Below the pieces are notes generated by a model, which did not search any database, was not told the DNA's origin, and worked only from the letters and a program-made list of their open reading frames with translations. The translations under genes were made by a program, and so were the position numbers. A stretch of DNA of 64,000 nucleotides from JBEKYD01 sp052148435 (lineage in GTDB: Bacteria > Acidobacteriota > Terriglobia > Bryobacterales > Bryobacteraceae). The stretch spans positions 1 through 64,000 of the forward strand of contig JBKQIF010000143.1 in assembly GCA_052148435.1 (NCBI GenBank), read 5' to 3'. The first letter of the stretch is position 1. Each line of letters begins with the position of its first letter. Below are positions 7,475-15,368 of this stretch, piece by piece.

Positions 7475-9288
7475 GGACCGAGGTATCGATCGGCCATCCG
7501 GTCGTAATCGTGGGGCTGCACCAGGCGGAAACGCAACTCCAGCGTTGCCACTTCTTCGAGATGGCGTAGCATCTCGCTGGTTGGAATCTCGGGAGTGAGC
7601 AAATGCATCTGCCCAGCGGAGACTCGGTACGGTAATACCCGCCAGCGCCGGGAGGTATTGGCCGGAAGCGCGTGGGTGGCCGGCGCCGAGACTTCGCCCG
7701 CCCGCGGCAAGCCCAGTTCCAACCCCGCCTGCTGGCTCAACGCCCGATACAGATTCTCTTCGGAAAGCTGCTCCGATTGCACCAGATACTCGCCCAACCG
7801 CACACCCCTCGGTTGGACCGCCAGCGCGGCCTGAATCTGCGCCGCCGAAAGGCAACGCAGGCGCACCAGCACCTCACCCAAGCGCAGGTTCGCCCCCGCT
7901 CCGGCCGGCGGGTACACATGATCGGTCTTGGTCCAGGTGAGTTTCCGCAACCCGGCCATCGAGGCTACGAAGCCGCGCAGCGCCATACCGGTTGCAGCCA
8001 GATTCACCAGGTTGCCCCACAACATCCGAAACGGAACTCCCAAGGCAAACTTCCACCCGTAAATCATGGCGCTCGACCGCCCGCGAATCAAAACGTGAGC
8101 GGCCGCGACCAACAGCGTGATGGAACATAGCCCAGCCACCGCCGGCGGCGTCTTCGCCAGCTCCCGCCAGCGCCACAAGCCCGCCAGAAACAGCAGGTTC
8201 GACAACGGCGATAAGAGATTTCCCACAATTCCCTTCCGATCCCGCCAGAACCAGTACATCCGCCACGCCGGGCCGCGCCAGCCATGGCGCTGCCACCCCT
8301 GCAGCACGATGCCCGTGATCCACCGGCTACGCTGGCGTACCGCCGCCTTCCAGCGCCGCGGAAAGAACTCGCGCGTCGCCGCAATACCCGCGCCGTCGAT
8401 CTCGATCGGCACGAACATCTGCCGGTAGCCGAACTGGTGCAGCCGGTAACCGGTTTCATAATCTTCGGTGAGGCACGAAGGGTCGAACAGCACCCCTCCG
8501 CGCGCCGCCGCCAGCGCCTCCAAAGCGTCGCGCTCGAATCCCGTGCCGACTCCGTTGGCCGGCAGAAACCCACCCAGCAGGCGGCGGACGACCAGATCCT
8601 TGAGCTGAAACTCGGCAAACTCGTCGCAGTATACTCCGTGGGTGAATTCGCGGAAGGGCGTCGGCAGCGGCAGCACCGGTATCTGCACCATTTCGTAATC
8701 GCGCGAGAACCAGTTAATCAGCCGCAGGGAGTCGGCATACACCAGGTCCTCGGCGTCGTGCGTCAGGATGATCTCGAAACGCACGCCCCGCGCAGCCTCC
8801 CAGGCGGTCATATCGTTATAAATGGCGTTCAGGCAGTCGCCCTTGGATGTCGGCCCCTCGTGTGGAACGGTGGCGACGTGCAGCCGCGGCCAGCGCGCGG
8901 CCACCTCCCGCACGGCGCTGGCGGTAGCTTCGTCGTTCGGATAGACGCCCGCGAATATGTCGTACTTTTCGTAGCAGACGGCGGAAAGCGTGCGCTGCAG
9001 CATCTGCCCGATCACGCGGTCCTCGCGCCAGAGCGGCACAAAGATGGCGATCCGCCGTTCCGGAGTCCGCGCCAGGGCGGCGCTCGTGGGCTTAGGCCGC
9101 TTTCGCCGCGGAAGACACCACACGAACAGGATGAACAGGTCGTCCAGCCCGCTCGCCAATGTCCACAATGCCAGTGGAATCAGGCACCCAAGCAACCATT
9201 GGTCGCACCAAGCCACACAGATGTCCTCGATAGTGAGTCGCCGGAAGCGCCGTTTCCTCTCAAAGAAACTCGTCCCGAGGGCCGGCAA
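7453..9288 (-). CDS. NfrB-like membrane glycosyltransferase with MshEN domain
   Basis: 611 residues. An N-terminal TM helix pair (WLLGCLIPLALWTLASGLDD / LFILFVWCL) is followed by a GT2 family domain with HDAEDLVYAD as metal-binding acidic motif and RQRSRWITGI as the Q/RxxRW-type motif. Two or three more TM segments follow, then a C-terminal MshEN (type II secretion ATPase N-terminal) domain (LGEVLVRLRCLSAAQIQAAL, LGEYLVQSEQLSEENLYRAL). This order matches NfrB, the inner-membrane half of the phage N4 receptor system, linked in several bacteria to exopolysaccharide made under c-di-GMP control through MshEN. No NfrA partner is adjacent. Divergent from 9336, with only about 47 nt between start codons. 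Confidence 0.85.
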   Translation of the reverse strand: MPALGTSFFERKRRFRRLTIEDICVAWCDQWLLGCLIPLALWTLASGLDDLFILFVWCLPRRKRPKPTSAALARTPERRIAIFVPLWREDRVIGQMLQRTLSAVCYEKYDIFAGVYPNDEATASAVREVAARWPRLHVATVPHEGPTSKGDCLNAIYNDMTAWEAARGVRFEIILTHDAEDLVYADSLRLINWFSRDYEMVQIPVLPLPTPFREFTHGVYCDEFAEFQLKDLVVRRLLGGFLPANGVGTGFERDALEALAAARGGVLFDPSCLTEDYETGYRLHQFGYRQMFVPIEIDGAGIAATREFFPRRWKAAVRQRSRWITGIVLQGWQRHGWRGPAWRMYWFWRDRKGIVGNLLSPLSNLLFLAGLWRWRELAKTPPAVAGLCSITLLVAAAHVLIRGRSSAMIYGWKFALGVPFRMLWGNLVNLAATGMALRGFVASMAGLRKLTWTKTDHVYPPAGAGANLRLGEVLVRLRCLSAAQIQAALAVQPRGVRLGEYLVQSEQLSEENLYRALSQQAGLELGLPRAGEVSAPATHALPANTSRRWRVLPYRVSAGQMHLLTPEIPTSEMLRHLEEVATLELRFRLVQPHDYDRMADRYLGPQPTVGR

Positions 9289-9297
9289 AAAAGCGCG

Positions 9298-9334
9298 CCC
9301 ACTCCAAGAACGGGTATCCTGACTTAAGAGTGGG
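9298..9334. promoter_or_regulatory. Inverted repeat in the 9288/9336 divergent promoter
   Basis: CCCACTC (9298-9304) and GAGTGGG (9328-9334) are perfect inverted arms 23 nt apart. They fill the very short region shared by the two divergent genes. They could be a common operator; equally they could be chance. Confidence 0.3.
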
Positions 9335-9335
9335 T

Positions 9336-10319
9336 ATGCTACACAAATCGGCGCCGCGCATCGGCTTCATTCTGGCGCTGGCGGTGGCTTCGGCCTGGGC
9401 GCAAGCTACGGCGGCCAAGCTGGAATTCGAAGTGGCTTCCATCAAGATCGCCGTTCCGCCCAACCCGGCCGACGTTATGGCCGGCAAGCTGCACGTCGGC
9501 ATGAAAGTGGACGGCGCCCGCGTCGATATCGGCTTCATGTCGCTGTCAGACCTGATTCGCACCGCCTACAACGTCAAATCCTACCAGTTGTCCGGCCCGG
9601 ATTGGATGGGCGCCCAGCGCTTCGATATCCTCGCTAAAATGCCCGCGGGCTCGAGCCAGGACCAGGTTCCCGAGATGCTTCAGGCGCTGCTGGCGGAACG
9701 TTTCAAGCTGGCGATTCACCGCGACAGCAAGGAACACGCCGTCTATGATCTGGTAGTGGCAAAGGGCGGTGTCAAGCTGAAAGAATCGCCGCCCGATCCC
9801 GAGGCCCCCAAGCCCGGCCCGGACGCCAAACCCGGCGACCCCGCGGCCAGTTCCAATGCGAATCAGTCCCCGCAGATCAAGATGAGCGGCAATACCGTGA
9901 CCGTAAGAGGGGGCTTCGGCATGGGCGTCGGTCTGGGCGGCACCACCAAAATCACCATGAACGGCGCCACCATGCACATGGAAGCGTCCGGCGTCACCAT
10001 GGCGAAGTTCGCCGACATGCTTTCCAGCTTCGTGGACCGCCCGGTGATGGACCGCACCGACCTGAAAGCCAGCTACGATGTGGCTCTGGACCTTTCCATG
10101 GACGATCTGCGCAATGCCGCGCGCGCGGCCGGAATCGGGGGCGGCATGATGATGGGCCCCCGGTCTGGCGGTGGAGGGCCCGCCGATGCGGCCTCCGATC
10201 CGTCCGGTTCCTCGATCTGGGCCGCCGTTCAGGCATTCGGCCTCAAGCTCGATGCGCGCAAGGAACCGCTCGAGGCCATCATTGTGGATCACCTGGAAAA
10301 GGCCCCGACGGAGAACTAA
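9336..10319 (+). CDS. TIGR03435 (Soli_rpt) family secreted protein
   Basis: ATG at 9336 chosen (an in-frame GTG lies at 9330); about 327 residues with a signal peptide ending near AWAQA. The core carries the family hallmarks FEVASIK, SDLIRTAYNVKSYQLSGPDWM, RFDILAKMPAGSSQDQVPEMLQALLAERFKL and HREDSKEHAVYDLVVAKGG-like text. A late block (MAKFADMLSSFVDRPVMDRT, GLKLDARKEPLEAIIVDHLEKAP) completes it. The family is strongly expanded in Solibacter and other Acidobacteria, often dozens of copies per genome; its role is unknown. A Gly/Met/Pro-rich insertion lies between the conserved blocks. Confidence 0.9.
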   Translation: MLHKSAPRIGFILALAVASAWAQATAAKLEFEVASIKIAVPPNPADVMAGKLHVGMKVDGARVDIGFMSLSDLIRTAYNVKSYQLSGPDWMGAQRFDILAKMPAGSSQDQVPEMLQALLAERFKLAIHRDSKEHAVYDLVVAKGGVKLKESPPDPEAPKPGPDAKPGDPAASSNANQSPQIKMSGNTVTVRGGFGMGVGLGGTTKITMNGATMHMEASGVTMAKFADMLSSFVDRPVMDRTDLKASYDVALDLSMDDLRNAARAAGIGGGMMMGPRSGGGGPADAASDPSGSSIWAAVQAFGLKLDARKEPLEAIIVDHLEKAPTEN

Positions 10320-10325
10320 AACGCC

Positions 10326-10355
10326 ATGTATACCGATACTGGGACGGCCGAGTGA
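10326..10355 (+). other. Nine-codon mini-ORF overlapping the cobQ start
   Basis: ATG at 10326 reads MYTDTGTAE and stops at a TGA (10353-10355) that overlaps the GTG start of cobQ (GTGA). It has no clear SD. It may be chance, or it may deliver ribosomes to the weak GTG start. Confidence 0.2.
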
Positions 10356-11878
10356 GCGCGCGCGCCCTGATGGTGCTGGGAACCGCCTCGCACGTGGGCA
10401 AGTCGCTGGTGGCCGCCGGTCTGGGCCGAATCTTCTCCGACGCCGGCTGGCGCGTCGCCCCCTTCAAGGCCCAGAACATGTCGCTCAATTCCGCCGCCAC
10501 GCCCGACGGCCGCGAGATCGGCCGCGCCCAGGCCCTGCAGGCGGAAGCCTGCCGCGCCATTCCTTCGGCCGAAATGAACCCTGTGCTCATCAAGCCCAGC
10601 GGCGACACCTCCTCGCAAATCGTGGTGCTGGGCCGCGTCTGGGGACAAGTCAGCGCATTCGACTATCATCGGCGCCGCGTCGAAGACCTCTTCCCCCAGG
10701 TGCTCGAAAGCTACCGGAAACTGGCCCAGGCCTACGATCTGGTGCTGCTCGAAGGCGCCGGCTCGCCAGCGGAAATCAATCTGCGCCAGCACGACATCGT
10801 CAACATGCGCATGGCCCATGCGGCCGATGCCCAATGCCTGCTGGTGGGCGATATCGATCGCGGCGGCGTGTTCGCTTCTCTCGCCGGCACGCTGGCATTG
10901 CTCGACGCCGAAGACCGCGCGCGCATCCGCGGCTTCGCCATCAACAAGTTTCGCGGCGACCTGGCCCTGCTCACTCCGGGCGTCGAAATGATCGAGCGGC
11001 GGATCGGCATCCCGTGCCTGGGCGTGATTCCGTTCCTGCCCCAACTCGGCCTGGAAGAAGAGGACGGCGTCGCGCTCGAAGACCGGCGCACGCCCGAGCG
11101 CGTTTGGCGGCCCGCTTCCCTGCCCGATTCGCCGGACCGGCCTCTGCGCGTCGGCGTCATCGCGTTCCCACACATGGCCAATTTCACCGATTTCGACGCC
11201 CTGGCCATGGAGCCGTCCGTCGCGGTGGCGTTTCTCGACGACCCCACTCACGCCGCCGCGGCCGACGTCCTGATCCTGCCCGGCAGCAAGCAGACCCTCG
11301 ACGACCTCGCCTGGCTGCGCGCCCGCGGCTTCTCCGCATGCCTGAGATCGCACCGCGGCCCGTTAATCGGCGTCTGCGGCGGATTTCAGATGCTGGGCCT
11401 CGACATCGAAGATCCCGACGGCGTGGAAAGCGGCGGGCAAGCCCGATCCGTTGCCGGCCTCGGCCTGCTGCCGGTCCGCACCGTTCTGCGCCCCGAAAAA
11501 ACCGTGCGCCGCGCCGCCGGACAGGTGCTCGCCTGGGACGCCCCGCCCTTTCAGGGCTACGAAATCCACATGGGAGAGACCCGTTACGATCGCGGCTGCC
11601 AGCCTTTCGCCGAGATCGTACGCGAGCCGGATCCCCGCGCCCTGCGCGATGGCGCCGTCGCCGAAAACGGCCGCGTGTGGGGCAGCTATGTGCATGGCCT
11701 GTTCGACGACGATGCCTTCCGCCACGCTTTCCTCGCCGGCGCGCGAGCGTTCGTAGGCTTGCAGGCGGCAAGTGAGACTGTCAATGTCACAGGCGAAAGA
11801 AGCGCGCGCATCGATCGCTGGGCGGCGCATCTGCGGAAGCACCTGGATATTGGGCGGCTGCGGGGGTGGGTGGAATAG
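10352..11878 (+). CDS. cobQ: Cobyric acid synthase
   Basis: 508 residues from a GTG at 10352. Converts adenosylcobyrinate a,c-diamide to adenosylcobyric acid by four glutamine-dependent amidations. Residues 5-20 (ALMVLGTASHVGKSL) hold the DRTGG/dethiobiotin-synthetase-like P-loop; KAQNMSLNSAATPDGREIGRAQALQA is a CobQ hallmark. The C-terminal type-1 glutamine amidotransferase has the nucleophile Cys in GVCGGFQMLG and the His in SYVHGLFDD. Length is normal for the family. No other cobalamin gene and no B12 riboswitch is visible nearby, so it is an orphan copy here. It follows the TIGR03435 gene by 32 nt, but co-function is unlikely. Confidence 0.95.
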   Translation: MSARALMVLGTASHVGKSLVAAGLGRIFSDAGWRVAPFKAQNMSLNSAATPDGREIGRAQALQAEACRAIPSAEMNPVLIKPSGDTSSQIVVLGRVWGQVSAFDYHRRRVEDLFPQVLESYRKLAQAYDLVLLEGAGSPAEINLRQHDIVNMRMAHAADAQCLLVGDIDRGGVFASLAGTLALLDAEDRARIRGFAINKFRGDLALLTPGVEMIERRIGIPCLGVIPFLPQLGLEEEDGVALEDRRTPERVWRPASLPDSPDRPLRVGVIAFPHMANFTDFDALAMEPSVAVAFLDDPTHAAAADVLILPGSKQTLDDLAWLRARGFSACLRSHRGPLIGVCGGFQMLGLDIEDPDGVESGGQARSVAGLGLLPVRTVLRPEKTVRRAAGQVLAWDAPPFQGYEIHMGETRYDRGCQPFAEIVREPDPRALRDGAVAENGRVWGSYVHGLFDDDAFRHAFLAGARAFVGLQAASETVNVTGERSARIDRWAAHLRKHLDIGRLRGWVE

Positions 11879-11930
11879 AATCGATCCACGCCTTTCATGC
11901 CGCGCCCCGCGTTAACCTAATTCTAAACAA

Positions 11931-12779
11931 ATGAGGAATACGGCCGTTCTTCTGATCAATTGTCCGGATCGCAAAGGCCTGGTCGCGGGCGTCTCAAGCC
12001 TTCTTTATCGGTACGGCGCCAATATTACGCATGCCGATCAACATCAAGACCACGAAGCCGGTCTGTTCTTTATGCGCGTCGAATGGACGCTGGAAGGATT
12101 CGAGCTCGACGCATTCCGGGCGGAATTCCACCCCATGGCTGCGGCGCTCGACATGCAGTGGCGCCTCAAGCTGATGTCGGAGGTTCCGCGAATGGCGATC
12201 TTTGTGTCTCAGCATCTGCACTGCCTGGTGGATATCCTCCACCGGCAACAGGCCGGGGAGCTTCCCTGCTCGATTCCGCTGATCGTCGGCAATCACCGGA
12301 ATGGAGAGGCCCTGGCGCGATTTTACGGGGTAAAGTTCCGCCACATCCCGGTGACGCCCGAGACGAAAAAAGCCGCGGAAGACGAGCAGCGGCGGCTGCT
12401 AGCGGCGGAAGGTATCGACCTGCTCGTCCTGGCTCGATACATGCAGATTCTGCCGCCTGAGTTCGTGGAGGAGTATCGGGAGCGAATCATCAACGTGCAC
12501 CATTCCTTCCTGCCGGCTTTCATTGGCGCCCGGCCTTATCATGCGGCATTCCACCGTGGAGTCAAACTGATCGGCGCCACCAGTCACTACGTTACGGCAG
12601 CCCTGGACGACGGCCCGATCATCGAACAGGACGTGGTGCGAATTTCACATCGGGATCAAGTGGAAGATCTTATCAAGAAGGGCCGGGATATCGAGAAGGC
12701 TGTGTTGTCTCGGGCCGTAACTTGGCATCTGGAGCACCGCATTCTCTGCTACGGGAACAAAACGGTGGTGTTCGATTAG
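11931..12779 (+). CDS. purU: Formyltetrahydrofolate deformylase
   Basis: 282 residues. Hydrolyses 10-formyl-THF to formate and THF, balancing one-carbon units and supplying formate for PurT. An N-terminal ACT domain (residues 1-80, VLLINCPDRKGLVAGVSSLL) precedes a formyltransferase-fold domain (VGNHRNGEALARFYGV, INVHHSFLPAFIGARPYHAAF, GATSHYVTAALDDGPIIEQD). These contain the Asn, His and Asp typical of the active site. Length matches the family. The ATG is preceded by an AT-rich stretch without an obvious SD. It is 52 nt after cobQ and may share its transcript. Confidence 0.95.
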   Translation: MRNTAVLLINCPDRKGLVAGVSSLLYRYGANITHADQHQDHEAGLFFMRVEWTLEGFELDAFRAEFHPMAAALDMQWRLKLMSEVPRMAIFVSQHLHCLVDILHRQQAGELPCSIPLIVGNHRNGEALARFYGVKFRHIPVTPETKKAAEDEQRRLLAAEGIDLLVLARYMQILPPEFVEEYRERIINVHHSFLPAFIGARPYHAAFHRGVKLIGATSHYVTAALDDGPIIEQDVVRISHRDQVEDLIKKGRDIEKAVLSRAVTWHLEHRILCYGNKTVVFD

Positions 12780-12814
12780 CCGGCCAACTTGACGAGTGCC
12801 GCCGCCGCTCGGAA

Positions 12815-15172
12815 TCAAGATCCGCCTGGACCAGGTACGATCGTCCCTAACTCGTCGAGCAGCGGGGCTATTCCGCTTTCGTACTTGCGCCAACGCTGCA
12901 ATGAACTGCGGAAAAGGGGTTTGCGCACCTGAACGGCACTGGCGGTTTTGACCGGCCGGCTGGTTCTATGGAAGCTGATGCAGCGGTCGTCCCAGGGCAG
13001 ACCGCAATAATCGATCATCCGCCGGGCCTGGCCTTCTAAGTCATCGACCACGTCCTCGTAAGAGACGTCTAACATGGCCCCTGGCGGAAGTACGCGCCGC
13101 CAGTGAGTCATTAGTTCGCTGTAATAGCGGTAGAAGCGCCCCAACTCCGCCAGATCGTAGGTATAGTGGTGACCGAATGTGAATAGCTTGGAATAGCATG
13201 ACACGCAGGTATCCATCGGGTGGCGCATGGTATGGATGATCCTGGCATTGGGCAGGGCCAGGCGTATCAGGCCGATATTGAGGAAGTTGCCCGGCAACTT
13301 GTCGACGATCCGGACCTTACCCTCCGCAAGGGCCGGCAAGCGCGCAAGATAGGACTGGCCAATGCGCCGCAAGGCAGCGCCATCGACAGCGGGAACGCAC
13401 TCCGGATATTCGACCGCCCGGCCGCCGGCATGGAACACACTGCTGGCCGCCGTCTCAAAATCCGTCAGTTCGCCGGCGCCATGAATTTGCGGATGGCTGG
13501 CAAGTATCTGCTCGATCAGAGTGCTGCCGGAACGCGGCATGCCAAGGACGAAAACCGGAACTGACGAGGGATCGCCCTCTCCCTGGAAGCGATCGAGCAG
13601 CCGGCCGTCGAACACAGTAGAAACGCGTTGGAAAAGGTTGAGAACCCTTCCTTCGTCGTAATCGAGTTGTTTGCGTTTCAGAGCATTGCCCTGGCGCAGA
13701 TGCTCCAAGGCCCGGGCGTAATCTCCAGTGTCTTCAAGGGCTTTCGCCACCGCAAAATGGATACGTAGCGCCGTGTTTGCGGACAAATCATTCCTGCCGG
13801 CCAGCGCTTCAAGCACTGCCAGGCCGGCATCGCCAGGATGAAAACTCTTGATCTCGGTGCGATTCAGGTGAGCCTCTCCGAAGTCCGGCCTGATCGCGAT
13901 GGCCCGCCCATAGTGCGCCATGGCATCGTCGAACTTGCCCTCGTCCTTGAAGATGTTGCCCAGACTGTTGTGGGCGTCGGCATGGCGAGGATTAAGGACG
14001 AGGGCGCGTTCGAGGTGGCTCATCGCATCCGCAATGCTACCCTGCTCCGCCAGCGCGGTGCCCAGATTGCTGTGGGCATTGGCATCGTCGGGCCTAAGGA
14101 CGAGGACGCGTTCGTACTGGGCAATCGCCTCCCTAATCCTGCCTTGCGCGATTAGCGCGACGCCCAGATTGTTATGGAGATCGGCATGGCCCGGATTAAG
14201 GACGAGGGCGCGTTCGAGGCGGGCTATGGCATCCGCAGTCCTGCCTTGCGCTATGAGCGCGGTGGCCAGGTTGTTATGGGCATTCACATGGCGAGGGTTA
14301 AGGACGAGGGCGCGTTCGTAGTGGGCAATTGCATCCGCTATCCTGCCTTGCGCCGCCAGTGCGAGGCCCAGATTGCTGTGCGGATCGGGGTAGCCGGGGT
14401 TTAGGACGAGGGCACGTTCGAAGTGGGCGATCGCGTCCGCGGCCCTGCCTTGCGCTCCTAGCGCCAAGCCCAGATTATTGTGGGCATTCGCATGGCGAGG
14501 GTTCAGGGCGAGGGCGCGTTCGTAGTGGGCGATCGCGTCCGCGATCCTGCCTTGCGCCGCCAGCGCGAGGCCCAGATTGTTGTGGGCGTTGGCGTGGTTG
14601 GGGTCAAGCACGAGGGCGCGTTCCAGGTGGGTCGTCGCGTCCGCAATCCTGCCTTGCGCTGCTAGCGCGGTGCCCAGATTGCTGTGGGCATTGGCATAGT
14701 CCGGCCTGATCGCGAGGGCGCATTCGTAATGCGCCACCGCCTCCTCGCGCTTGCCTTGTTCGTTGAGAATCAGGCCCAGGTTGTTATGCGCCTCGGCGTA
14801 ATCCGGCCTGAGGACAAGCGCACGCTGGTAGTGAGCCACGGCGTCCGCGGTTCTACCTTGGGCCCTGAGGGCGTTACCCAGCGTGTAGTGATAGAAAGGA
14901 TTGGCCTCCTTGATCCGGATCGCCTGGCCGATCCATTCGACGGCTATGTCGTAACGGCCGGTCTGAAAGGCGATGAGCCCGAGAAAATACAGGCTGTCGG
15001 CGTGCCGCGGCTCGGCCGTTACAACCATCCGGAAAAGCCGCTCGGCTTCAACCTGGCGTCCGGCCTGATGATGCCGCAGGGCATCGTTGAATGTTCCTTG
15101 AATATCCTCAACCGCATTGGGCCTGGGATCCCGGCTTTTGGCCGTACGATGCGGTTTGCGATTCTTAGGCAA
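12815..15172 (-). CDS. TPR-repeat protein with C-terminal sulfotransferase domain
   Basis: 785 residues; the start appears to be TTG at 15172, as no ATG lies near the beginning of the conserved region. Roughly residues 30-430 consist of about a dozen 34-residue TPR units of the type AHNNLGLALAAQGRIADAIAHYERALVLNP. The C-terminus (about 535-775) is a sulfotransferase domain with the 5'-PSB PAPS loop MPRSGSTLIEQILASHP and a 3'-PB-like motif HTMRHPMDTCVSCY. TPR-sulfotransferases are widespread in bacteria with sulfated polysaccharides or small molecules, but substrates are seldom known. No signal peptide is seen. The repeats are nearly identical at DNA level, a recombination hotspot. Confidence 0.9.
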   Translation of the reverse strand: MPKNRKPHRTAKSRDPRPNAVEDIQGTFNDALRHHQAGRQVEAERLFRMVVTAEPRHADSLYFLGLIAFQTGRYDIAVEWIGQAIRIKEANPFYHYTLGNALRAQGRTADAVAHYQRALVLRPDYAEAHNNLGLILNEQGKREEAVAHYECALAIRPDYANAHSNLGTALAAQGRIADATTHLERALVLDPNHANAHNNLGLALAAQGRIADAIAHYERALALNPRHANAHNNLGLALGAQGRAADAIAHFERALVLNPGYPDPHSNLGLALAAQGRIADAIAHYERALVLNPRHVNAHNNLATALIAQGRTADAIARLERALVLNPGHADLHNNLGVALIAQGRIREAIAQYERVLVLRPDDANAHSNLGTALAEQGSIADAMSHLERALVLNPRHADAHNSLGNIFKDEGKFDDAMAHYGRAIAIRPDFGEAHLNRTEIKSFHPGDAGLAVLEALAGRNDLSANTALRIHFAVAKALEDTGDYARALEHLRQGNALKRKQLDYDEGRVLNLFQRVSTVFDGRLLDRFQGEGDPSSVPVFVLGMPRSGSTLIEQILASHPQIHGAGELTDFETAASSVFHAGGRAVEYPECVPAVDGAALRRIGQSYLARLPALAEGKVRIVDKLPGNFLNIGLIRLALPNARIIHTMRHPMDTCVSCYSKLFTFGHHYTYDLAELGRFYRYYSELMTHWRRVLPPGAMLDVSYEDVVDDLEGQARRMIDYCGLPWDDRCISFHRTSRPVKTASAVQVRKPLFRSSLQRWRKYESGIAPLLDELGTIVPGPGGS
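13910..14880 (-). repeat. Tandem ~102-nt repeats encoding TPR units
   Basis: About nine to ten consecutive 102-nt units, many differing at only a few bases. Recurring strings include CTGCCTTGCGC, GCGAGGCCCAGATTGT and GACGAGGGCGCGTTC on the plus strand. Copy-number change by slippage or recombination would add or remove whole 34-residue TPRs without a frameshift. Confidence 0.85.
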
Positions 15173-15368
15173 TAGATTCTCTGGGCCAAGGCTACGGACG
15201 GATTATTGCCTGAGACACTCCTTATCTTCGCGGCAATTCGGCAATTCTAAAAGGAATCCAAGTTCATTCTATACCCGGATCGCCCGGTCCAATTGAGGGT
15301 TTCGATCCGATGCCATCGAGGTGGTCCGTGGAGGCCGAATGACGACAACGCACAACCATAGCCTCCGC

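Noticed and set aside
10320..10351. Cobalamin riboswitch ahead of cobQ
   Set aside because: Only 32 nt separate it from the previous gene, with none of the B12-box text; far too short for the riboswitch.
10171..11775. 534-codon frame overlapping cobQ in another frame
   Set aside because: Arg/Pro/Ala-rich shadow of cobQ; no start context or domains.
13910..14880. Regular repeats suggestive of a CRISPR array
   Set aside because: Period is 102 nt with no alternating spacers, and the frame encodes TPR units; no cas genes.
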